Part shown: positions 31,792 through 37,904 of the stretch, piece after piece
Layout of the letters: each line of letters starts with the position of its first letter
Position numbering within the stretch: position 1 is the first letter of the stretch
DNA from: an uncultured Sterolibacterium sp.
GTDB lineage: Bacteria > Pseudomonadota > Gammaproteobacteria > Burkholderiales > Rhodocyclaceae
Length of the DNA: 37,904 nt
Assembly (NCBI GenBank): GCA_903832735.1
Contig: CAILCO010000114.1
Span: 1 to 37,904, forward strand
Direction of reading: 5' to 3'
Notes under the pieces: model-generated
The model's database searches: none
The model's input: only the letters and a program-made list of their open reading frames with translations
Told to the model about the DNA's origin: nothing
Position numbers and translations under genes: made by a program

Positions 31792-33774
31792 GTGCTTGCC
31801 AAGCTCAACCCGCCGCAGCGCGAAGCGGTCAAGTACTTGGACGGCCCGCTGCTGGTGCTCGCCGGCGCCGGCTCGGGCAAGACCCGGGTGATCACCCACA
31901 AGATCGCCTATCTGGTCGAGGAATGCGGCGTCTCGCCCGCGCATATCGCCGCCATCACCTTCACCAACAAGGCCTCGCGCGAGATGCAGGCGCGCATAGC
32001 CAAGCTTCTGCCGGGGCGGGCGCTGAAGGGGCTGACGGCGAGCACCTTCCACGCCCTGGGCGCGCGCATCCTGCGTCAGGAAGCGCGGCTTTGCGGCCTG
32101 AAGCAGAACTTCTCGGTGATGGACGCCAGTGATAGCGCCGCCATCATCATGGGACTGGCCGGCAACGCAGACAAGAAGCAGGTCCGCGCCCTGCAAAGCC
32201 GGATCTCCAACTGGAAGAACGCCCTGACCGATCCCGCGCAGGCGGCGAATGCCGCGCAGGATGCTCTGGAAGTGGCCGCGGCGCGGCTCTACGGCGAATA
32301 CGAGAAGACCATACGCGCCTACCAGGCGGTCGATTTCGACGACCTGATCCGCCTGCCGGCGCTGCTCTTCGCGACCGAAGCGGATGCGCTGGCGCGCTGG
32401 AGCGGCCGGCTGCACTACCTGCTGGTCGACGAATACCAGGACACCAACCACTGCCAGAATCATCTGCTCAAGCTGCTTGCCGGAACGCGCGCGGCCTTCA
32501 CTGCGGTCGGCGACGACGACCAGTCGATCTACGCCTGGCGCGGCGCCAATGTCGATAACCTGAACCTGCTTTCGCGCGACTATCCGCAGCTCAAGGTGAT
32601 CAAGCTGGAACAGAATTATCGTTCGACCACGCGCATCCTCAAGGCCGCCAACAGCCTGATCGGCCACAACCCGAAACTGTTCGAGAAGAGCCTCTGGTCG
32701 GAGCACGGTCACGGCGACGCGGTTTCCGCCGCCGCATGCCGCGACGGCGAGCACGAGGCCGAACTGGTGGTGATGAAGCTGATGGCGCACAAGTTCGACC
32801 ATCGCGGCGCGCACCGGGACTACGCCATCCTCTACCGCGGCAACCATCAGGCGCGCGCCTTCGAGCAGCAGTTGCGCACCCACAAGATTCCCTACCTGCT
32901 CTCCGGCGGCCAGTCCTACTTCGACCGCGCCGAGATCAAGGACATCACATCCTACCTGCGCCTGATCGCCAACGGCGACGACGACCCGGCCTTCATCCGG
33001 GCACTGACCTGCCCCAAGCGCGGCATCGGCACCGCCACCCTGGAGGCGCTCGGGCGCTACGCCGGCAGCCGCCAGGCCAGCCTGTTCGCGGCGGCTTTCG
33101 AAGCCGGCGCCGACAGTCACGTCAATGCCAAGCAGCTTGCCGGCATCCGCGAATTCGGCGCGTTCATCAATCGCCTGGCCGAGCGCGCCGCGCGCGAGCC
33201 GGCGGGTCCGGTGCTGGAGGATCTGGTCAAGGCCATCGACTACCAGCACTACCTGTTCGACGCCTTCGAGCCAGCCGAAGCAGAGGGCAAGTGGGCGAAC
33301 GTCCGCGACTTCGTCGATTGGCTCTCCAGGAAGGGCGGCGAGGAAGACAAGAACCTGCTGGAACTGACCCAAAGCGTCGCCCTGATCACCATGCTCGACA
33401 AGCAGGATGAGGATATCGACGCGGTACAACTGGCCACCCTGCATGCGGCCAAGGGTCTCGAATTCAGGCATGTGTTCCTGGTCGGCGTGGAAGAAGGCAT
33501 CCTGCCGCACAAGAGTTCGGTCGATGCCGGCAACATCGAGGAGGAGCGGCGCCTGATGTATGTCGGCATCACGCGCGCCGAGCAGAGCCTGCATCTGTCC
33601 TGGTGCGTGCGCCGCAAGCAGGGCCGGGAATGGCGGAACTGCGAGCCGTCGCGCTTCATCGCCGAGATGGGCGACGACCTGAAGATTTCCGGCGGGCCGA
33701 CGGACGCGCCGGCCGACAAGAGCGCCGGCCGCGCCAAGCTGGCCCAGTTCAAGGCGTTGCTGAGCGGCGCCTAG
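31792..33774 (+). CDS. rep: ATP-dependent DNA helicase Rep
   Basis: A 660-residue UvrD/Rep-type superfamily 1A 3'-5' helicase. The N-terminus LNPPQREAVKYLDGPLLVLA leads into Walker A AGAGSGKT (residues 24-31), motif Ia FTNKASREM, Walker B DEYQDTN, motif III GDDDQSIYAWRGA, motif IV QNYRS, and motif VI YVGITRAEQSLHLS. Length and C-terminus match Rep (about 670 residues) rather than UvrD. Rep helps replication forks past protein blocks. The start is GTG 31792, 2 bp after the DUF4197 stop. A repeat hairpin lies just beyond its stop codon. Confidence 0.9.
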   Translation: MLAKLNPPQREAVKYLDGPLLVLAGAGSGKTRVITHKIAYLVEECGVSPAHIAAITFTNKASREMQARIAKLLPGRALKGLTASTFHALGARILRQEARLCGLKQNFSVMDASDSAAIIMGLAGNADKKQVRALQSRISNWKNALTDPAQAANAAQDALEVAAARLYGEYEKTIRAYQAVDFDDLIRLPALLFATEADALARWSGRLHYLLVDEYQDTNHCQNHLLKLLAGTRAAFTAVGDDDQSIYAWRGANVDNLNLLSRDYPQLKVIKLEQNYRSTTRILKAANSLIGHNPKLFEKSLWSEHGHGDAVSAAACRDGEHEAELVVMKLMAHKFDHRGAHRDYAILYRGNHQARAFEQQLRTHKIPYLLSGGQSYFDRAEIKDITSYLRLIANGDDDPAFIRALTCPKRGIGTATLEALGRYAGSRQASLFAAAFEAGADSHVNAKQLAGIREFGAFINRLAERAAREPAGPVLEDLVKAIDYQHYLFDAFEPAEAEGKWANVRDFVDWLSRKGGEEDKNLLELTQSVALITMLDKQDEDIDAVQLATLHAAKGLEFRHVFLVGVEEGILPHKSSVDAGNIEEERRLMYVGITRAEQSLHLSWCVRRKQGREWRNCEPSRFIAEMGDDLKISGGPTDAPADKSAGRAKLAQFKALLSGA

Positions 33775-33776
33775 CC

Positions 33777-33809
33777 GTCGCCCCCTTGCTTGTGAAGGGG
33801 GCTGGGGGG
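33777..33809. repeat. Partial copy 3 of the GC-rich repeat; probable bidirectional terminator
   Basis: In reverse complement this is CCCCCCAGCCCCCTTC followed by CAAG and AAGGGGG, matching the left third of copies 1 and 2. CCCCCTT and AAGGGGG form a 7-bp stem with loop GCTTGTG. It fills the 40-bp gap between the convergent rep and cytochrome c genes, a natural position for a terminator working in both directions. Confidence 0.65.
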
Positions 33810-33814
33810 AAGGC

Positions 33815-34273
33815 TCACTTCTTCGCCGCCGGCTCCTTGAAACTGGCGCCCGACTTGTTAGCCATGAACACGATGGCGCGCGCCAGTTCGGTCTCGCTGG
33901 CATCGGCGGCGCCGCCCTTGGGCGGCATGGCATTCTTGCCCGCGGTAGCGGACTTCACCAGGCCATCGAGGCCCTGGCCCAGGCGCGGCGCCCAGGCGGC
34001 CTTGTCGCCGATCTTCGGCGCACCGGCGGCCCCGGTCTGGTGGCAGGCGGCACAGACCGCCTTGACCAGATCTTCACCGCTTCTCGTCCCCTTGGCTGCA
34101 TCGCCGCCGGCGGCGGCCAGCTCGATCTTGGCCACCGGTTGAATGCGGCTGGCGACAGCCTCCTCATCGACTTTCGGGCTGCTGCCCATGGCCAGCGCGG
34201 CAGATACGGCGCACGCCAGGAAGGCCGCGGCAGCGAACTTGAATCCGGGTTTCGAAGCGTTAAAGCGGGACAT
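33815..34273 (-). CDS. Cytochrome c5-like periplasmic c-type cytochrome
   Basis: A 152-residue monohaem cytochrome c. The N-terminal signal sequence runs roughly through residue 28 (FKFAAAAFLACAVSAALA). The haem-binding CAACH is at residues 74-78 and the distal Met ligand is probably Met116 in NAMPPKGG. The pattern, with the CxxCH preceded by DLVKAVCAACH and a following GAPKIGDKAAWAPR, is that of cytochrome c5 family electron carriers. It would pass electrons to terminal oxidases or denitrification enzymes in the periplasm. It starts at ATG 34273 with GAAACGAAT upstream and converges on rep. Confidence 0.87.
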   Translation of the reverse strand: MSRFNASKPGFKFAAAAFLACAVSAALAMGSSPKVDEEAVASRIQPVAKIELAAAGGDAAKGTRSGEDLVKAVCAACHQTGAAGAPKIGDKAAWAPRLGQGLDGLVKSATAGKNAMPPKGGAADASETELARAIVFMANKSGASFKEPAAKK

Positions 34274-34384
34274 ATTCGTTTCCTAAACGGGGCCGAGAAC
34301 AGGCGGCGATTATAGCGATTAATGGCCGCCGGCACTGTCGCCATGGACTGAACGGGGCAAAACCGCTATGCTGTCGTCCCTCGC

Positions 34385-34461
34385 GCGCCCGTAGCTCAGA
34401 TGGATAGAGTGCTACCCTCCGAAGGTAGAAGTCGCACGTTCGAATCGTGTCGGGCGCACCA
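34385..34461 (+). tRNA. tRNA-Arg (anticodon CCG)
   Basis: A 77-base tRNA including an encoded CCA (34459-34461). The acceptor stem GCGCCCG (34385-34391) pairs with CGGGCGC (34451-34457). The anticodon stem CTACC/GGTAG encloses the loop CTCCGAA, giving anticodon CCG at 34419-34421, which reads CGG (Arg). The T-arm has GTTCGAATC. All arms fold normally. A strong hairpin follows, and the next sequence has a different base composition. Confidence 0.95.
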
Positions 34462-34469
34462 AAATACAG

Positions 34470-34497
34470 ACGGGCTAGACGTAAATGTCTGGCCCGT
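34470..34497 (+). terminator. Rho-independent terminator of tRNA-Arg
   Basis: The arms ACGGGC (34470-34475) and GCCCGT (34492-34497), with inner AGAC/GTCT pairs and loop GTAAAT, are followed by the T-rich TGTCTTTC. The hairpin begins 8 bases after the tRNA CCA end. Confidence 0.75.
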
Positions 34498-34593
34498 TGT
34501 CTTTCACACGGGAACACATTGCGATCTTACGTTTCGCGTCCTTGAAGGATTTCCCCTTCGCCTAGAGCGGCCGATGGTCTCAAGCCAATGCGC

Positions 34594-35388
34594 TCAGAAC
34601 GGCTCGACCGAAGGGCGCAGGTCGAGTTCGTGGGTCCAGCAAGTCTTGTGTTGCAGATGCAACTGATACATGGTTTCAGCAATAGCATCCGGGTGGAGCA
34701 GGCCGTCCTGTCCACGTTCATCGAGCGTGTCGCTGTTCATAGGCGTTAGCACCGGGCCATCGATGACGACATGAATGACATGGATGCCTTGTGGCGCAAA
34801 TTCCCTTGCCATGCTCTGCGCCAGCATGCGCGCCCCAGACTTCCCGACCGCCAGATTGACGAACCCGGCGCGTCCGCGTAACGATCCGGTTGGGCCGGTA
34901 AAGATTATCGTCCCTCTCCCGCGCTTCAGCATGGCGGGCAGTGCGCCGCGCGCCACCAAGAATGCGCCGAAGCAATTCACTTTCCAGCAATTTTCGAATG
35001 CGCTTGGATTGGTATCTAAGATACCGCCGGGCCCGAAAGCTTCACAGTTGTATACCACGAGGTCTGGAGGACCAAGATCGAAATCCACCATTTTGAAAAG
35101 ATTCATGGTCGCCAGTTCGTCTGTCGCGTCACACCCATAGGCATAGGAGCGGCGTCCTAAGCTATGCAACTCAGCGACGAGCGGCGCTAGTTTGTCAGCG
35201 TCCCTACTGACCAAGGCGACATCCATGCCTGCGGCAGCAAACCGGCGTGCCAGTGCAGCACCGACGCCGGGCCCGACCCCCACGATGAGGGCAACGCCGT
35301 GCGCCGTGGGTGTCGGCCTGCGCGAGCATCGCGGCGAAGGTGCCGATTTCCTCCATCCCGGTGCGCATGCCGAGGTTGCGCAGGGCAT
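34594..35388 (-). pseudogene. SDR-family oxidoreductase lacking its own start, fused to tadC sequence
   Basis: From about 35298 downward this frame is a near-complete short-chain dehydrogenase: the cofactor loop VGVGPGVGAALARRFAAAG, VYNCEAFGPG, IIFTGPTGSLRGRAGF, then LAVGKSGARMLAQSMAREF and IHVIHVVIDGPV. The catalytic Tyr of the YxxxK pair is replaced by Leu (LAVGK), placing it with atypical SDRs. No ATG lies at the expected N-terminus. The first in-frame ATG, at 35388, lies inside the remaining tadC sequence, so the first 30 residues would be tadC read in another frame. GC content is visibly lower than in the tad genes. I read it as an imported SDR gene that lost its start codon at a recombination junction; expression from the upstream ATG as a fusion is possible. 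Confidence 0.65.
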
Positions 35389-36010
35389 GTTCGCGCGCGA
35401 TGCCGGCGCGGATTTCCAGGTTGGTCAAATGGATTTCCTGGGCCAGGGCCACGCTCCTGAGCTGCATTTCCTCGGCCACCCGGGTGAGCGCCGAGTCCAG
35501 GCCCAGTCCGGCTTCGACGCAGACCAGCATCAAGTCGGCGGCATCGGGGAAAGTCTCGAATATCTCGCGCCGGCGCCTGATGGTGATCTGCCTGAGAGTG
35601 AGATAGGGCAGGTAGCAGCCGATGGTGGCCATGATCAGCAGGGTGAGCAGCAGGGCGTCGCGACCGAGGTCGCTGCCGGCCAGGCGCAGGCCCAGGTAAC
35701 CCGCCCCGGCCAGCACTATCGGCAGCAAGGTCTTGGCGCCGAAATAGATCATCGGCGCGCTGCCGTTGCGAATTCCCGCATGGATGAATTTCATCCGCAG
35801 CGGCGAGCTTTCCCACTTCACGTCGGGAGCGGAAAGCTTGGCGAATGGGCCGATGACCCGCACGACGGTTTTAACCCAGTCGCCTTTCGCCTCGGGCCGG
35901 ACCATCTTCCGGATCCGCTTCTGCGCCCGACTGGTGCTCGCCCAGGTGAGCAGTCCCATGACGCCCGCGCTCACCGAGATGAACAGCAGCAGGTAGGCCA
36001 GGTGCGACAT
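35204..36010 (-). pseudogene. tadC: TadC pilus/secretion inner-membrane protein, C-terminally truncated
   Basis: A TadC/type II secretion F-domain protein starting at ATG 36010. It has N-terminal membrane segments (LAYLLLFISVSAGVMGLL), then TLLPIVLAGAGYLGL, and the F-domain core FPDAADLMLVCVEAGLGLDSAL with EMQLRSVALAQEIHLTN and GMEEIGTFAAMLAQAD. Homology stops at about 35311; the last 34 or so residues (THGARRCPHRG and on) are the SDR gene read out of frame. The missing part is roughly the last 70-75 residues, including the final membrane segments of normal TadC. It follows tadB in the usual TadABC order, 13 bp apart. It is very likely non-functional. Confidence 0.8.
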
Positions 36011-36023
36011 CTCTTGCCCTCCT

Positions 36024-37007
36024 CTAGACGTGCACCTTGGTCAGCCGCCACAGCCAGAGTGCGCCAAAAGCCATGACGGCCAGGGTGATCTGGGTAAGCT
36101 CGATGCCCGCCGGTAGCGTCCATAGCACGCTGATGAATTCAGGGTTGCCGAAATTCATGATGGCGGCCAATGCGAAGGGCAGCAAACCCAGGGTCCACGC
36201 GGAAATCCTGCCCTCGGCCGTGAGCGTCCGGATCTTCGCGTGGAGCTTCAGCCGATCGCGGATCAGGTTGCTCAATTTGCCCAGGATCTCGGTCAGGTTG
36301 CCGCCGGTTTCCCGCTGGATCAGCACCGCGATGACAAAATAGCGCAGATCGGTCAGCGGCACGCGTTCACCCAGGTTGGCCAGCGCCTGTTGCAAGGTCA
36401 CGCCGAAATTGACCTCGTCATGGGTCATGGCCAGTTCCCTGGCGATCGGATCCGCCACCTCCTCGCCGGCCAACTGCAAGCCGGCCGGAAAGGAATGTCC
36501 GGCGCGCAGGGCGCGGCCGATCAAATCCAGCGCATCGGGAAGCTGCCGCTCGATCTTGTCCAGGCGGCCGGCACGCTGCCAGAACACATAGGTTAACGGC
36601 AGCGCAGCAGCAGCGCAGGCGAATGACCACTTGAAGGCCGGCAGGAGGCCTTGAAATTGCAGGAGCGCATAGGCGAAGAGCCCGGCCGCCAGGGACAGCG
36701 AGACCAGCCTGGCAACGCTCCAGTCCAGGCCGGACTGCAGGATCAGGCGGTTGAGATCGTGCGCCCTCGGCAGCGACAGCAGTACCGGTTCCAGCGCCGG
36801 CAGATGACCCAGCAGGCGGGTCTTGAGCATAGCCGGCCGGGTGCCGCCTTCCGCACCCGCGGCCAATGCCCGCAGCCGCCGCACTATCTTCCTGGCTTCC
36901 GGACCCTGGTAGCTATTCCACAGCAGGTACAGGCCTTCGAACAGCAGCACGACCGCCACGAAGAGGATGACGATGAACAGTGGGGAATGTCCGTGGAGAA
37001 AGTTCAC
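36024..37007 (-). CDS. tadB: TadB inner-membrane protein of Tad pilus assembly
   Basis: A 327-residue GspF-like platform protein. It has an N-terminal membrane helix (FIVILFVAVVLLFEGLYLLW), a central segment pair (LVSLSLAAGLFAYALL, FACAAAALPLTYVFW), the T2SSF core (QLPDALDLIGRALRAGHSF, LKLHAKIRTLTAEGRISAW) and a C-terminal helix pair. It works with TadC as the membrane platform and with the TadA ATPase to assemble or secrete Flp pili. It appears intact, lying between a truncated tadA and a truncated tadC. Confidence 0.88.
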   Translation of the reverse strand: MNFLHGHSPLFIVILFVAVVLLFEGLYLLWNSYQGPEARKIVRRLRALAAGAEGGTRPAMLKTRLLGHLPALEPVLLSLPRAHDLNRLILQSGLDWSVARLVSLSLAAGLFAYALLQFQGLLPAFKWSFACAAAALPLTYVFWQRAGRLDKIERQLPDALDLIGRALRAGHSFPAGLQLAGEEVADPIARELAMTHDEVNFGVTLQQALANLGERVPLTDLRYFVIAVLIQRETGGNLTEILGKLSNLIRDRLKLHAKIRTLTAEGRISAWTLGLLPFALAAIMNFGNPEFISVLWTLPAGIELTQITLAVMAFGALWLWRLTKVHV

Positions 37008-37016
37008 CTTCGCCTC

Positions 37017-37772
37017 TCATTGGTAATGATGGGTAGGATCGAACAGCGCATCGGGCAGCGGGATGCCTTGGGCCAGCAGACTGTCGGCAAACTTCGGCCG
37101 CACGCCGCTGGCCTTGAAGTAGCCGGTCACATTGCCCTCTGCATCGACGCCCGTTTGCCGGAAAGAAAAGATTTCCTGCATGGTCAGGACATCGCCTTCC
37201 ATGCCGGTGATCTCCTGAATGCTGGTGATCTTGCGCCGCCCGTCGGAGAGACGGTTCGCCTCGACGATGACGGTGATGGCCGAGGCGATCTGCTGGCGGC
37301 AGGTACTGTGCGGCAGATTGATTCCGGACATGCTGATCATGTTCTCCAGCCGGGAAATCGCATCGCGCGGATTGTTCGCGTGGATCGTCGTCATCGAACC
37401 CTCATGCCCGGTGTTCATCGCTTGCAGCATGTCCACGGATTCGCCGCCGCGAACTTCGCCCATGACGATCCGGTCCGGGCGCATCCGCAGCGCATTCCTG
37501 ACCAGGGCGCGCGGATTGATCTCGCCCTTGCCCTCGATATTCGCCGGACGGGTTTCCAGCCTGATCACATGGGGCTGCTGCAGCTGAAGTTCGGCGGCAT
37601 CCTCTATCGTCACGATGCGCTCCGAGGCCGGAATGTATCCGGAGAGGATGTTGAGCAGCGTGGTCTTGCCTGAGCCGGTGCCGCCGGAAATCAGCATATT
37701 GGTCTTCGAACGAGCCAGGGCTTCCAGCATCAGCGCCATTTCGCCGGTCAAGGACTTATGTTTATGGCTCAT
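37017..37772 (-). pseudogene. tadA: TadA/CpaF secretion ATPase, 5' end removed by an insertion sequence
   Basis: The 251-residue C-terminal half of a TadA/CpaF-type ATPase (normally about 420-480 residues). Walker A is [13 protein letters not shown], the Asp box is [12 protein letters not shown], Walker B is [11 protein letters not shown], and the His box is [17 protein letters not shown]. Homology begins at [19 protein letters not shown]; the first residues (MSHKHK) and the start codon come from foreign sequence beyond about 37752. The N-terminal domain is missing. The ATPase motifs are complete, but without the N-terminal domain pilus assembly is unlikely to work. tadB and tadC follow in the same direction. 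Confidence 0.85.
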
Positions 37773-37904
37773 TTAGCGAATAACGTGGCTGGCTCATCTA
37801 GCGAGCCTGTGGAAGTGGATACTGGTTACATAGCGCACGGGCGCTGGAGCCAGGAGATGCAAAATGAGGACGAGAGAATTGGCAAGGCTCATCGGGACAT
37901 TGGG
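37753..37904 (+). mobile_element. Left end of an insertion sequence (family uncertain)
   Basis: Foreign sequence begins where tadA homology ends (about 37752) and runs to the window edge. It contains two 15-bp direct repeats differing at one base, TGGCTCATTTAGCGA (37765-37779) and TGGCTCATCTAGCGA (37790-37804), spaced 25 bp apart, as in transposase-binding ends. A gene starts at ATG 37864 (MRTRELARLIGTLG), with CAGGAG upstream at good spacing, and runs off the window. The peptide start is reminiscent of IS1595-type transposases, but that is a guess. Confidence 0.55.
37864..37904 (+). CDS. Start of a probable transposase gene (partial)
   Basis: Only 13 full codons are in the window, beginning MRTRELARLIGTLG. 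The ATG is preceded by CAGGAG at 8 bases. Its position within the foreign DNA that interrupts tadA suggests the element's transposase. Too short for family assignment. Confidence 0.4.
   Translation, partial: MRTRELARLIGTL

Noticed and set aside
1-37904. CRISPR array, rRNA genes or a replication origin
   Set aside because: No regularly spaced direct repeats, rRNA segments or DnaA-box clusters were seen; the repeats found are isolated GC-rich elements.

Overview
The window looks like a chromosomal segment of a GC-rich betaproteobacterium, most likely a denitrifying Rhodocyclales relative of Aromatoleum, Azoarcus or Thauera. The grounds are gene content, high GC with matching codon use, and the character of the central operon; no rRNA is present to confirm it. 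Both edges are insertion-sequence fragments: the 3' end of an IS30-type transposase gene on the left and the start of another element on the right.

The centre (about 2.7-31.0 kb) is one long plus-strand operon of 21 genes that matches, enzyme class by enzyme class, the anaerobic indole-3-acetate (auxin) degradation cluster (iaa) described in Azoarcus evansii and Aromatoleum aromaticum. It encodes a thiolase, a CoA ligase, a two-subunit hydantoinase-like hydrolase, an acyl-CoA dehydrogenase, a two-subunit B12-dependent mutase, a three-subunit molybdenum hydroxylase with its own MoaD-like protein, a class III CoA-transferase and a 3-hydroxyacyl-CoA dehydrogenase/enoyl-CoA hydratase fusion. After these come a UbiD-family decarboxylase, a branched-chain-type ABC importer with two binding proteins, and a fused indolepyruvate:ferredoxin oxidoreductase. 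Proposed route: indoleacetate is activated (ligase or CoA-transferase), hydroxylated at C2 with water (Mo enzyme), ring-opened by ATP-dependent lactam hydrolysis (HyuAB-like), and rearranged from (2-aminophenyl)succinyl-CoA to (2-aminobenzyl)malonyl-CoA (mutase). Oxidative decarboxylation then gives 2-aminocinnamoyl-CoA (acyl-CoA dehydrogenase), which is hydrated and oxidised (fusion protein) and thiolysed to 2-aminobenzoyl-CoA and acetyl-CoA. The oxidoreductase could feed indoleacetyl-CoA in from indolepyruvate, that is from tryptophan.

Several details are unusual. The GntR-type regulator gene in front of the operon is an internally deleted remnant, although a promoter with an overlapping palindrome is still visible. 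A short GC-rich dispersed repeat occurs three times. One copy sits between the dehydrogenase and mutase genes, flanked by an 11-bp duplication that carries the ATGA start/stop overlap. One is inserted in frame inside the oxidoreductase gene. A third, partial copy forms a hairpin between convergent genes. The dehydrogenase lacks the usual catalytic glutamate, and the mutase keeps the Tyr/Arg pair expected for a carboxylated substrate.

To the left of the operon are a divergent rlmN-type gene and a lower-GC stretch holding gene debris, including a truncated possible nuclease/defence protein. To the right are housekeeping genes (DUF4197 protein, Rep helicase, cytochrome c5-like protein, tRNA-Arg(CCG)). 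They are followed by a start-less SDR gene fused to the broken end of tadC, then tadB and a tadA/cpaF gene cut by the right-hand insertion sequence. The Tad pilus/secretion locus is therefore damaged at both ends.
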